DNA of 64,000 bases from Agrocybe praecox (lineage: Eukaryota; Basidiomycota; Agaricomycetes; Agaricales; Agrocybaceae): NCBI GenBank assembly GCA_964017145.1, contig OZ024850.1, positions 3,201,618-3,265,617 on the forward strand, read 5' to 3'. This document shows positions 46,401-57,510 of the stretch, one piece after another. The position numbers and the translations under genes were made by a program. Each line of letters begins with the position of its first letter. The first letter of the stretch is position 1. Below the pieces are notes generated by a model. The model ran no database searches, was not told the origin of the DNA, and saw only the letters and a list, made by a program, of their open reading frames with translations.

Positions 46401-46705
46401 CTTAGAACCCGAACAACCTGCGTTGTCTGTGGCTCAACAACAGCAAGCTGAACAAATTCGTGTTCACTGGAAGGTACGACGTCATTTCTCTCTCGTCATT
46501 GTGCACAAACTGAAATTAATTCCCATAGTTCATCGAAGGCATGCTTACGAACCTTGGGACGTTACCTCTGGATCGCATCCAGACGATGCTCAAATTCGTG
46601 CCAGGCTACGACCGAACCATTGATCAACTTTCTAGCTTTATGGAGGCTGCCAGGCGTGAAGGTTTGGTTGTTGTTCGCGATGGATTATGGAAGTTGAACA
46701 AGTAA
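43494..46705 (+). CDS. APC2: APC2, cullin subunit of the anaphase-promoting complex
   Basis: Scaffold subunit of the APC/C ubiquitin ligase that pairs with the RING subunit Apc11 to drive mitotic exit. The gene runs from ATG at 43494 to TAA at 46703 in about 15 short exons. Recognisable blocks in order are the N-terminal helical region (SFQTRLFSALPPSFAQGFKR), the cullin-type core (DIISTLV-like SDVISTLVSIYDSKDLFVKE, then LQVLLAQRLLM), RFGEAALQVCEVMLKDMSDS and the hallmark KLKWLPHLGTVQLELELEDR. The C-terminal Apc2 winged-helix tail is FIEGMLTNLGTLPLDRIQT and AARREGLVVVRDGLWKLNK. The junction after exon 3 (TAC|GTAGTT to AGAG|GAC) is inferred from frame and is the least certain. The gene ends 33 bases before the converging GST1. 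Confidence 0.9.
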
Positions 46706-46737
46706 CACTTTAACGATCATTTTGTACAAAATAGTTC

Positions 46738-47556
46738 TTACACGATATTTTCGTATTTCCGCAAGCATTCTATAAGCTTAGCCCACCTCCCTTCGTTCCA
46801 TGATTCGATGTTATGCCATTGTTGACTCTCTTTCCCCCAGACGCAACGTATCCACTGCATGTACCCACCAACGACGAAATCTGCCCAACATGGTTCCGGG
46901 CCCATGATGAATGGTCCGCTTCCTTCGTTTTTGGAAAACCACTTAGCAGTTTTAGTCAGACCATCCTCAATCTTTGCCCATTCTTTCGCATACCCTGCCT
47001 CGGTCTTTGGCAGCAAATCGTCAAGTTTTCTCACCCCAAATATCTCTTCTCGTGTCTGGCTGAACCATTCCGCGCTGCGCGGGTTGAGGATGTTACATTC
47101 GGGTGGGATGATCAAATTCATGATTGGGCTCATATTCGCCGCGAACGACCTTGCGAATGGAGCCTGAATGCCAGTGGTGTTATGTGGGAAAATCATTCTA
47201 TTCGTGTCAGGGTATGTTTTATCGAGGTATTCGGCGATTTTGAACGAGTCTGCGAGCGTGGCTCCTGTGTTTTGGTCGTGGATGACTGGGAGTGTGTATG
47301 CTTGGGCGCCATTTGGTCTCGTCAATGCCGGCCTCTTAATACCAAGCTCTTCGCTTTTAGATTTGATGTCGGGGTATTCTACCCATTCTGTGCGATAAGG
47401 AACTTGCTTGAAGTTTAGGCAGTACCTAGTTAGGTGAGAGAATCAAAATTCCTGCGTCAATTTCTCATAGTGTTCTAATCCTCACCTTGTTTTCCAGACA
47501 TTCGGGGACCAGGCTTTTTGAGCAAGGCGGGAAGGTATGTCATAGAGCGTGATCAT
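46738..47556 (-). CDS. Glutathione S-transferase, etherase (GSTFuA/LigE-like) type, GST1
   Basis: Two minus-strand exons (47556-47486 and 47425-46738) give 252 residues. The short first exon encodes MITLYDIPS and SPNVWKTR; the second opens YCLNFKQVPYRTEWVEYPDI. The N-terminal thioredoxin-fold half carries the SPxxWK motif in which Ser, rather than Tyr, is expected to activate glutathione, as in LigE-like and fungal GSTFuA enzymes. The helical half ends WNEGRWAKLIECLRKY. Members of this class act on aromatic and lignin-related compounds in white-rot fungi; the activity of this copy is inferred. It converges on APC2 with only 32 bases between stop codons and is the rightmost reader of the cluster. 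Confidence 0.87.
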
Positions 47557-47760
47557 GGAGGTATGAATGCAAGAGGTATGAGACGGAATCTATTTATTAC
47601 CCATTTAGTGCTTGGGCGTTCTATCAATAGCCCTCATATTCAGGAGATAACATACATGATTTTCGGAGTTGATTGATTGAGACGATCGGTACGCAGAATC
47701 ACCTCTATTGTCGAATTGATGGTTAACGTTTCAACATGCAATTTAGAACAAACATTACAA

Positions 47761-48605
47761 TTATATGCCCTCCTTTTCGTATTCCTGAATCGCATCCATC
47801 AACTTTCCCCAACGACCTGAATGCCATCCTCTCAAATCCCCCCATTGTTCGCTATCCTCTCCCCAAGCGACCTTTAACGTTGTGAGATGACCAGCGATCA
47901 AGAAATCGGCCCAAGACGCGGTTCCCTGCATCAAGAAAGTTGGTACGCCACCATCGTCACCCTGCGCGGCGCCAAACCATCCATCTACTTTGGTGTAAGA
48001 GCCTTTGTATTTCTGCCAGAGGCTTGCTTCGATTTCCGGGGTAGGAGCCACAGCCGCGAGTGATTTTCCGAGGGTTTTCATTCGGGCGTTGTCGTAGAAG
48101 TCCTTGCTTTCTGGGTTCAGGTTCCTCCAGATAGCAACCATAAGTATTGCAATGTTAGGCATTACTGTGCCCCTAAACGCGTCCGAAAAAGCAGCGTGCA
48201 AACTCGCAGTTTGGGACGGGAAAACAGAGGGGACTTGGAAATCGGAACCATCGCACTCGTCGGTGTAATATTCGTATGTCGTCTCTAGATATTTTACGAT
48301 CTCGAATGACTCGGATATGTAGCGTGCGTTTCTTGGGTCGTATAGTACCGGCAAGGTGTATCTTGGACTGCCGTCTGAGTTCCACGCTGTGGGTGCAATG
48401 CTGTTCTTCTCGTAAAGTGGTCTAATATCAGGATACTCCGTCCATCTGGTTTGGAAAGGGAGCTTCTTGTAATTCAAAATATATCTAGAATAACATGAGA
48501 TATACGCGACGAGTAGCCCGTCTAGAATACCTACTTGACTGTCCAACATGGAGGGGATATTGTCTGAGTAGACGTTGAAGGAATTTCATAGAGTATGAAG
48601 GCCAT
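47761..48605 (-). CDS. Glutathione S-transferase, divergent cluster member GST2
   Basis: Exons 48605-48535 and 48484-47761 give 264 residues. The intron sits at the same codon as in its neighbours. The N-terminus MAFILYEIPS and ISPPCWTVK keeps the Ser-Pro and Trp of the active-site motif but places Pro-Cys between them. YILNYKKLPFQTRWTEYPDI follows. The middle holds an insertion relative to the others (YEYYTDECDGSDFQVPSVFP), and the end WHSGRWGKLMDAIQEYEKE is conserved. It is the most diverged of the five copies and may have a different substrate. The frame is complete. Confidence 0.85.
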
Positions 48606-49325
48606 GTTCTGATAAGAAGATGAAAAACAGACAAAAGTGCGTCTGAACTAATTCTTTATTCATTCCTACAGGTTAAAAATAGTCCTTATGATAAATCATC
48701 GCCGAGGTAGATGATAATCGACTACAAAACTATCAAATTTTGGAAACAATTCGAAGACACGCTGACAGAACTACCGTCGGACTCGGACTAGGATTGTTTC
48801 GGGAGATCTTGTATCAGTATGAAATCCTTCTCAATTCATGGTAATTCTGTCTTGATTTTTGCTCAAAGGCTTTCTAAATTCTAATTACTCGTACTCCTTC
48901 AATGCCTTCACAAGTTTCCATCATCCCACTCTGTTAAATCATCCCGCTTCTTGCTATCGCTTCCCCAAACGGTCCTGAACATCATAAAAATAAAAGAGGC
49001 GATTGACACATATCGCAAAGAACGAGGCTCATGATAAGAAAGAATACGATGTCTTATGCAGTGAAAGCAGGGATATCTACTAGCCATAGTATCAGAATAC
49101 AAAGCTCTTTTAAGCAGGGCGAATATAAACGCCGTCGTCCCCCACTGACAATGATTATTGCGAGCATCGAAGAATGTATCACATGTGCGCGCGTCGCGTA
49201 CAAGTTAGTCGCATTATCGTTGTATTATCGACGACCTCCAAGATTATCAGATATAAATTCTGAGTGTAAATAGAGCAACAAAGTCCTCAATTTATTTATT
49301 TTCCTACATTCTAATAGACAACCAG
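48606..49325. other. Spacer between GST2 and GST3 containing a GST relic
   Basis: AT-rich 720-bp spacer. The only recognised content is the GST relic at 48885-49005, listed separately; the promoter of GST2 lies at its left end. Confidence 0.5.
48885..49005 (-). pseudogene. Relic of the 3' end of a GST gene
   Basis: Read on the minus strand this gives IASFIFMMFRTVWGSDS, then TEWDDGNL, and after a one-base frameshift VKALKEYE and a stop. The pattern lines up with the C-terminus of the neighbouring GSTs (for example EIASNKIWMKVIWGEDS and LLKALEKY in GST3). No upstream GST exon is visible in the adjoining bases, so this is a truncated, dead copy. Confidence 0.7.
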
Positions 49326-50135
49326 CTAATTGACAGCCGTGTATTTCTCAAGCGCCTTCAACAGATTTTCCCAGCGACCTCCGTTCCAGGACGAGACGTC
49401 CTTCCACTGGGTACTATCCTCTCCCCAAATAACTTTCATCCAGATCTTATTGCTTGCAATCTCGAGATCGGCCCACGAGATAGTGTCTCCTAGGATAAAT
49501 GGCCCCTTATCATCCGTCTTTGCAAACCATCCGTCAACTTTATCAAGAGTAGCCTTGACTGTGGCCCAATCTTCCACGGCCTTCTCCCCCGTCGGGATAA
49601 TTTCATCGAATTCCTTTTTAAATGCTATCGTCCGTGTCCTCCTGAAGTATTCCTCGCTCCTCGGATTCAAGTGAGGCGCTGTCGCAGGGACAATAAAATT
49701 CCAAAGAGGACCCAGAATTGAGTCGTAGGTATTTCCAAGGGCTTCCTGTAGTCCTTTGGTATTATTTGGGAAAAGAGTAGGAGTGTCCGGATATTGCTTT
49801 TCCAGATATTCTGCGATAAGCCATGAATCGGAGATGTATACTCCTGTAGCCTCGTCGTGGATCGCAGGCAAGCTGTAGTACGGTTGGCCGTCCCAAAAGT
49901 TCTTCTCGGCTGTTGGTTTCAGCCCAACCTTCTTGGAGTGGTCTGCAATGTCGGGATATTCAATCCATTCGGTCCTGTATGGAATACCCTTGTAATTGAG
50001 GCAGAATCTACCGCCTATAATGAGTATAATGTGCTAATCAAAAAGGTTCTTCATGACCCACCGTGTTTTCCATGTATTTGGCGACCATGCGATGATAGGA
50101 AGCTTAGAAGGAATGTCGTAGAGTATGATGGTCAT
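49326..50135 (-). CDS. Glutathione S-transferase, etherase type, GST3
   Basis: Exons 50135-50062 and 50007-49326 give 251 residues. The N-terminal exon encodes MTIILYDIPS and WSPNTWKTR with the SPxxWK active-site motif. FCLNYKGIPYRTEWIEYPDI follows in the thioredoxin half, with SLPAIHDEATGVYISDSWLI at the glutathione-binding Ser-Asp region (SDSW). The helical half contains GDTISWADLEIASNKIW and ends WENLLKALEKYTAVN. It resembles GST4 and GST5 more than GST1 and GST2. A TATA-like element lies about 80 bases upstream. Confidence 0.9.
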
Positions 50136-50210
50136 TGAATCTACGTGTACTGGGAGATTCAAACAAAGGGGATTGACGAATTGCGCAGAAGCAGAAATCC
50201 GCTGCTGTGG

Positions 50211-50220
50211 TTTATATCTA
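50211..50220 (-). promoter_or_regulatory. TATA-like element of GST3
   Basis: On the minus strand the sequence reads AGATATAAAC, about 75-85 bases before the GST3 start codon. Confidence 0.35.
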
Positions 50221-50589
50221 CCTGAGGATCCCCCACAGATTATAAATAGGCTGCCCTGAGAAATAGTCATAGTCCCATTTGCAAGAATCCCATGGTCTAA
50301 ATGCTAAATATATACGGTGCTAATAGATGATCGATGAGGGGTTACATGATGGAAAAAGAAAGCAAAAAACACATCGGCTTACTCTTACATAAATTGGGTC
50401 AAAAGACGGTTAAAATGCGGAAGCTCTGTGTCAAAATCTTTATAATTTAAACCTCGACAACCTATTTCGTACGTGTTCTGTCCAAATTTATGCAAAAACG
50501 GAAAAATGTGCTGCACAAACGCGCAGGCCTGCATTTGGTGCAAAGGTATCTGATTCATCCGATTTCGTCAGCGCAGTACACACGCATTA

Positions 50590-51004
50590 GGCTGCGTTCG
50601 GACTCATAAATTCATTTTTTGATGGCGCGTTTTCGCACTATGTGGCAATCCATATTTTCGTGACGTTCCTGCATGGTCTCGTGAGCTGTGACAAATTGTG
50701 ACATGATTATTCTTTGTTTCATGACCGAAAATTCAATTAAACTCTAGCAGGACGTAACTGATACTTGAAGCATTTATTAGGCATATAATATTATTTTGTC
50801 TATTATAGAAAGTTTAATACAGAGAGAAATAGGCCGCATAGTATTTAGTCTAATATTTATCAAAATTTGTCTTATCAGAATTGGGGTATGTATGTCACAC
50901 ACAAATCAGACTTTCCACGTGAAGCTTTTGATGAGAATATGGATTACCACATACGGTGCAAAAACGCGCCATCAAAAAATGAATTTATGAGTCCGAACGC
51001 AGCC
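50590..51004. mobile_element. Non-autonomous DNA transposon (MITE) of PIF/Harbinger (Tourist-like) type
   Basis: A 415-bp element with terminal inverted repeats: the outer 44 bases at each end (50590-50633 and 50961-51004) are identical after reverse complementing, and similarity continues, with gaps, to about 75 bases. The ends read GGCTGCGTTCGG. Each side is flanked by TTA (50587-50589 and 51005-51007), a three-base target-site duplication typical of PIF/Harbinger. The interior is AT-rich and encodes no transposase. It lies between GST3 and GST4, 78 bases beyond the stop codon of GST4. Family assignment rests on the TTA duplication and terminal sequence and is inference. Confidence 0.88.
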
Positions 51005-51082
51005 TTAGATTGTCTGAGAATTCTTTTTCAAGTGCGCAGTCGCATTTATCTTCATGGTATACATATTACATATATTTCTCCG

Positions 51083-51899
51083 TCAAACTATGATGGTATA
51101 CTTATCGAGGGCTTTGACCAGATTATCCCACCTTCCTCCACTCCATGTTGAGATACGTTTCCACTCCTCACTGTCTTCTCCGAAGATGTACCTCATCCAT
51201 AGTTTGAAGCTAACAGCGGTAATATCAGCCCAGGATATGGTATCACCCAGCATGAATGGTCCTTGGGCATCCGTCTGCGCAAACCACTCAGCAAGCTTGT
51301 CGAATCCCGCCTCTATCTTGGCCCAATCCGCCAGTGCTTGATCGCCCTTAGGAGGGACGTCCTCCAATTTCTTCTTGAACATAAGCTCTCTGGTCCTTGT
51401 GAAGTATTCGGCGCTCCTCGGGGTGAGTCGTCTGGGAGTAATAGGAATTATATACGGTCGCATAGGACCTATAGCTTGCAGATGTGCGTCTGTAAAAGCT
51501 GCTTGAAGGCCCATCGTGCCGTTCGGAAAAACTGTTGGAGTGTCTGGAAACTGCTTTTCGAGGTACTCAGCGATCAACCAGGAGTCGGACAGGTACACCC
51601 CAGTGGACGGGTCGTGGATGGCAGGGAAACTGTAGTAATCGCCTCCATCCCACGATCTTTTGCCGGTTGGTTTCAAGCCGACTTTCTTTGAATGGGCTTC
51701 TATGTCGACAAATTCAACCCATTCAGTCTTATATGGTATTCCTTTAAAGTTGAGAAGAATTCTGTTGAGCATCAGGAATATCGATAAGTATACGCGTCAT
51801 CGTCTATTCAGAGTCTTGGACATACCGCGCTTTCCACATGAATGGTGACCACGTCGTCAAAGGCTCTGGAGAAGGGGAGTCGTAAAGTATGATTGTCAT
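51083..51899 (-). CDS. Glutathione S-transferase, etherase type, GST4
   Basis: Exons 51899-51826 and 51761-51083 give 250 residues. MTIILYDSPS and TTWSPFMWKAR open the protein with the SPxxWK motif. ILLNFKGIPYKTEWVEFVDI, FPAIHDPSTGVYLSDSWLI and GDTISWADITAVSFKLW follow. The end is WDNLVKALDKYTIIV. It is closest to GST5 (first exons differ at only a few codons), consistent with a recent tandem duplication. The MITE sits immediately beyond its stop codon, so its 3' UTR or terminator may include transposon sequence. Confidence 0.9.
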
Positions 51900-52312
51900 G
51901 GTAGTAACTGGTTCAATTGGAACTCAATAGACAGAAATTGGAATACAAGGCGGGCTTTATATGTTCTGGAGTTTAACTCGCTGTGCTATAAATATACATA
52001 ACAACTTATATCGGCCGCGAGTAGGGTTATAAAGAAATTTAGGGGTTACGACGCTATTTTACTTACAGATGAGTAATATGGTTATGTCACATTACGAATA
52101 TATCCTGACTTGCGCGTGGCCTCTCGAACAAGTGATGAATATCTAAGATAGGAGTCAAGGCAACTTGAGCAAGAAAAGCAAGCATTTCACGTAAACAGGC
52201 GCTGGTCCTAAAATTGGCCGCTTAGGGCCCTGCCGACCTTTTAGCTTCCCGTTCATGCCCATTGATTACTCATATAATATCCAACACTAGTAAGCGAGCC
52301 ATGGTTTCCAAC
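51900..52312. other. Spacer between GST4 and GST5, 413 bp
   Basis: Contains the GST4 promoter and the GST5 3' end. No further feature is recognised. Confidence 0.5.
51955..51963 (-). promoter_or_regulatory. TATA-like element of GST4
   Basis: CATATAAAG on the minus strand, about 56-64 bases before the GST4 start codon. Confidence 0.35.
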
Positions 52313-53117
52313 TCAGACCAGAGTACTATACTTGTTGAAGGCCTCAACGAGATTATCCCATCTTCCTTCGTTCCACGATGCGATATGTCCCCATTCTTGG
52401 CTTTCCTCTCCCAGGATAAACTTGATCCATGTTAGAAAGCTTACCATGTTGATATCAGCCCAGGATATGACATCGCCGAGCATAAAAGGCCCCTTCTCGT
52501 CGGTTGCCGCGAACCATTTATCCACTTTGTTGAATTCGGCTTCGATATTCTTCCAGTCTTCAATACGGTGATCGCCATTCGGGATAACGTCCTCTAACTT
52601 TTTCCCAAATTCAACCTCTCTAGTCCTCCTAAAATACTCTGAGCTCCTTTTGGAAAGCCGCGCGGGAGTGAGAGGAATCAAGTACGGCCTGAAAGGGGGT
52701 ATGGTCTGCAAATGTGCAACAGTGAATGCTGCTTGGAGGCCTTTGGTATTATTCGGAAAAAGCGATGGTGTCTCGGGGTATTGTTTCTCAAGATATTCCG
52801 CAATAAGCCACGAATCAGAGATGTATACACCCGTGGAGGTATCATGAATTGCGGGAACGCTATACAAGTCGCTCCCGTCCATTGGTTTCTTGCCCGTGGG
52901 CTTGAGTCCAATCTTCTTTGATTGGGCCTCAATATCTGCGAACTCTATCCATTCGGTTTTGTATGGTATGCCTTTGAAGTTGAGGCAGATTCTAAAATCA
53001 ACGTTGTTAGACATTGCTTTTCGATGACAAAATTATGCCATACCGTGCCTTCCAAACGAACGGAGACCATGTTGTCACAGGTTCTGCAGAAGGGGTATCG
53101 TATAGGATGATGGTCAT
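52313..53117 (-). CDS. Glutathione S-transferase, etherase type, GST5
   Basis: Exons 53117-53044 and 52991-52313 give 250 residues, the same size as GST4. MTIILYDTPS and TTWSPFVWKAR are followed by ICLNFKGIPYKTEWIEFADI, VPAIHDTSTGVYISDSWLI, and GDVISWADINMVSFLTWIK; the end is WDNLVEAFNKYSTLV. The intron position is shared by all five genes. Active-site Ser and the SDSW glutathione contact are present, so the copy looks active. It is the most upstream member of the cluster; expression in common with the others would come from separate promoters, because each gene has its own leader. Confidence 0.9.
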
Positions 53118-53210
53118 GACGTCGAGGTTAAAGATAGAGTTGTTGGTCAAATCCTGGTATTGAGAGGCAGATAGTACTGAACTTGCCAAAGAGAAGAGAA
53201 AAATATCTAA

Positions 53211-53220
53211 CTATTTATAC
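53211..53220 (-). promoter_or_regulatory. TATA box of GST5
   Basis: GTATAAATAG on the minus strand, about 95 bases before the GST5 start codon; a good TATAAATA match. Confidence 0.45.
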
Positions 53221-54223
53221 CAAGCCTGTCCAACCAAATGTATAAATAAATAGGCTTTCCAGCTACTTCTTCAAAAAACTTGATCATTCGAGAAGGTTCT
53301 GGTAGTGATAAGTTAGTGCGTTTAGGGACGACATGTCAATGAGGAGTCTCAATGAGCGCTCATTCTAATAATAGAGTGGCGCATATACCGGGTATCACTC
53401 CGGGTATTGACACATTCAGTTTGGTCAGCACAACATTTAGTCATCACGCAGCATGTATGTAAAACCACGTGGTTTAGATTTCGAGTCGCGACGCGCGTTG
53501 AATACGATCAATCATCGGATGTCTACAAAGTACGGGCTAATGGAGCTAGTTTTTGCCGTATATATACAAGAATCAGTCATATTGTGAGGCAGAGGCCTGT
53601 TTCTTTTGATTAAAGGACTATCAACGCGCACTTATGGGGTATATATATTTAGTGTCGAACGGTTGAAGTCGGATGATCTTGATTCTTAAATTCACTTTTA
53701 GTTTATTTTTTGAGATTATGATATCAGTTTTATTAGAAAGTAAGTAGTAGAACTATATCCGTCGCTTAAGCGATGTGCATGAAGAAACGCGCAAAATTCA
53801 TAAATATTAAATATTAACCTTAAAGTAAAACTTATACATCAACTGTGCACATCTGCGCATGGCTTAGTCGAGAGAGTTATTAGGTTTACAAAAAAGTTTA
53901 CCTAAATCCAAAAGTCGGGCTATAACGAAATGTCAGAATGTTTTTTAGTAATCAGTCAGACGGTCGTTCCATAGAAGCTCGTAAAGCTTAGTTTATGCTT
54001 TATTCATTAGTATATTTGCCTGCCTCTATCGAAACGCGAGCGAGGACTAGATTTGAACGTGATTTATTACGCACGGGACTCATAGGATATCTGGGAATGA
54101 GAAAATGCTGTACAGTCTATACGTTGCTTAGCGCTCGCATTAATATCTGCACCAATTTTTCAGATAAAAAATACAGGGAACAGCGCCCATTCAAAAGGTT
54201 TACGTACCTATATTCCCTAATAC

Positions 54224-54263
54224 CACCCTGCGTATCATAACACCCTGCGTATCACAACACCCT
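54224..54263 (+). repeat. 17-bp tandem repeat, about 2.3 copies
   Basis: CACCCTGCGTATCATAA is followed directly by a copy with one base changed, then by CACCCT. Short and probably neutral. Confidence 0.7.
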
Positions 54264-55306
54264 TCTTCTTTCTTCAACTGGCGTATCCAAGGGTCTCTAG
54301 ATATTATATCATCTATATGCTTTCTTGACATATACCCGGTGGCGGCGGCGGCGCTTACAGGTAATATCGTACAAGTTTTGGCGTTGACGCTTTTCAGGCG
54401 TTTGGAAGTATAACTAGAACTGGGAGAGTATTGATATTGTGATCCTTCCGGCTTGGATTGAGGTCCACTGCGATAACTGGGTACGTCATTCGATCTCGAA
54501 GGCCCTACCCAAGCCTTTTGGGTATGAAGTTACTAACGGCGACTGTAGGTTTACACATGCGGTTATCCATACCTATTCATTACATCTGGCGGCCTCGAAC
54601 TAGATGAGTACTACGACCGAGATAATAGGCAATGTAGCGCAAAATATCATCATAGGGCATGTGACATTGATACTACTATGGGTGCTTCAGTAGCTTGAAG
54701 AGAAATTTGAATCACTATGGGATGGAAGAGTGTTCGGTTGATAACTTCCGCGGAGCGGTCAATATAGCCAAGTACGCTTTAATTGATGGATTCGTACGTT
54801 ATTAACAAGTCCTTCCCTGTGAAACTTACTGCTGCTCCATTGGGTCAGTCCCAGAGTGATGTTCTGTAGGTGACTGCGTTCCTGGGATTGAGAATTCTAC
54901 GCAAGGATAAATTGTGAAAACGAAGCAAATTCTTCGTATATACTTTCCGAATCTTAGAGATCGTTCCGACTAAGGCATAGTCAACTTGACTCCTTGTACG
55001 TCTTTTTTCTGTAGACCGTATATTTTTTCCTTCAAAGTGAATTCATGTGAACAAGCGCAAAGTCGACGCGACACAATCACGTTCTGGTATTAAAAAATAA
55101 AACCATATCGTCTGCGGAAGCCGTAATTAAATAATGAAGCTTAAGCAGTAACACGGACCTCTCATAGGCCTCCGCAGGCTTTCCTGAAGCACGAGAAGAT
55201 ATCGATCATCATTGCTATGGAAAGGTTCTTGTTTCGTTCTCTGAAGCTCACATCTTCGTTATGGTAAGGATGAGTATCGCGTCCCTTGATCTTCGCGTTT
55301 AACGCC

Positions 55307-55329
55307 TTTTTTTTAAAAAAAAAAAAAAA
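55307..55329. repeat. T8A15 homopolymer pair
   Basis: Eight T residues are followed at once by fifteen A residues. Such a run could be a nucleosome-excluding tract or a relic poly(A) tail; no retroelement was found next to it. Confidence 0.7.
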
Positions 55330-57510
55330 CGTAGGCTAGTTCGATGCCGCTTTGCGATTTACTGAAGTTCCCGAACAGGCTAAACGCGTCCCGAATGCGA
55401 CCGCAAAGTTCGAACTTTGGGGGAAGTCCCAAGCACTCCGCAGTCTCCAAGAATCTCCAAGACAGACATGACTCGTCTTCCAAGGCTTCCAAGTTGGGAT
55501 GGTCCTCATAAGCGCGCTCCAAAGCTGCCAAGAACACCGCCGAGCAGTGCAGTACAGCCACAGGGTGCCTCGTTTATCGGTGCCAAGGACCGGCTGATAA
55601 TTGCCGTGAGACCGTTTTTGTAAATCTTGCACGGACCCGGCCACAATTGGAGCGGGATGCCGCCGATGCCGAGTGACCGACTGTTGCACAAGAGAACGAA
55701 CTCTTCATGGGTTTTGTTCTTGACCACGACCATCTCCCTTCTTATCTGTTCTTGCATTTTTTTAGGCACTCTAGTCACTACAAGGACAAAGGATACACCG
55801 AAAGTCTTGGTTCTCTATCCTCAGTGCCACAGACCGAAGGCTGTTATATATTTAGGCCCTGCTAATTTCTTGTTGAGGTGCGTCATTTCTGTTCCTTTGT
55901 AATCATGCTGATTTTTGTTAATCCTTTTCATGAATAGCTTTGTCTTTCTCCAATAACACGCAAATACTTTATCTTTGGCGCGTGTTGAAAATAATCCTAC
56001 GAAGGTCACAACTCCTAATGTAAGTGGTTCAGATACGAGAAATAGTGTTGCATTCATAGACTTACATTTCGCTTCGCCTATCTTATCACACAGCCTCGTT
56101 CCTTCCTTAAAGAATTACGTTTGACGTTTGCATACATTTCACTGCTAGCCGCACGCTCACGGTCATATTTATCTGTTCGCAACCGACCAGGACAAGAGAC
56201 AAATTAAAGGTCGACTGTCGTCAATCGATCGGAACTTGCGCCTTGCAGTGGGTAGGGACTTGAATTGGAACGGGAATTCCGGCAGAAAGCCATCTACACA
56301 TCACATCGCACACACGGTCATACCTACAAGTATGTGATTTCCGTAACGGTCACTATATCCTTCTTACGCGGTTTACGGCTTCCAGGTACCTTGAAACCCC
56401 AGTTTTTCTCCACCTATTGCACCCTGCAATTTGGCTAGTCCATAGTTGACTTGGAATTGTGCCTGACTGAACTTTGAAGGCCCTTGATCAAAAGGACTCG
56501 AAAGCTTTACTAACGAAAGCAGAGTCAAACGGACGTTAGCCGATAATTCCCAAACACGCGTCTGTCCAGTCGGAGGAAGAGCCTCTAGAAGAAGTCGGGG
56601 TTAAAGCTTAGATTTATTTTTTGTCGTCGCGTGAGGATAAATATACCTCGAGGTGAGCAGCAGCTCCGTTTTCCTTTCTTAAAATACCGCACTTGTGGTT
56701 CAGTCATCGGGTGTCCTTCCGTTCCCCATCTCCCCCTGTACTTTTACTTGCTCGAGGGTTGGTATTTTCACGGCGAAGTCGTGCCGGTATCGCCCTCTTT
56801 TTCGCTCTGTTTCCTCGTTGACAGAGTGCTTTGGTCGTCGTTATATTTCCGCCATCTCCTTCCCACAAACGACCCCACCACTACGCCCCCTTACTAACTC
56901 ATTCCGATCCCACAGGCTCGATTTCTCATTGCTCAGTCATTCAAACTAAATCACATCCAAATCCAATTCAATCGTCCTATCGAGTTCGACAGACATATAT
57001 ATATCCTCATATCACGCTCTCACCCCCATTCTCTTGTTTTCGCCCACACCCACGGTCTTACCCTTGTCTACCCACGAGGACGTGCATCGCATCGACGTTG
57101 ACAAGAACAACAACACGGATACTCAACATTTTGAATTGTTGTCGCTGAGCGAATTTTGCTGTTCGTTGCACAAAGTCTATCCCTCTGTCAAAAATCCCTA
57201 ATACAGGCTTTTGATACCTCCTAGAGGACCTACAACTCCTAGAGCGTCAACAACGAGAAAAAGGCTCCATTTTTGGGTTGCCGACGTCATACCATTCGAG
57301 ACCAACCTTTTCGACATTAACGACTAGGGACCACAACCTACGACCAGGAACGAGTCTAGCAATATAACCATCACGAAATAGGAAGAAATCACTTTTGCCA
57401 AGGAGGAAAGAGACATTTAACGCCGAATTCGGGACTAAACCAAAGTGGCCATTAAGTCTCGACGAAACTTACAAGGAAAAGGAGAGTAACAAAGAAAAAT
57501 ATTGACAACA

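Larger units (their letters stand above)
53118..57510. other. Long gene-poor stretch, 4.4 kb
   Basis: No supported gene between GST5 and the Na+/H+ antiporter. It includes a short tandem repeat (54224-54263), a GGC-rich spot near 54343-54353 and a T8A15 run (55307-55329). Between 55313 and 55780 three frames are open on the minus strand at once, which speaks for composition rather than coding. From about 56600 onward the sequence becomes pyrimidine-rich and is probably promoter and 5' leader of the antiporter. Confidence 0.5.

Noticed and set aside
46813..47418. 201-codon plus-strand frame opposite GST1
   Set aside because: Antisense shadow of a well-supported GST exon.
55313..55778. Overlapping minus-strand frames of 82, 117 and 90 codons
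   Set aside because: Three frames are open over the same bases, as expected from composition; no splice path or family supports any of them.
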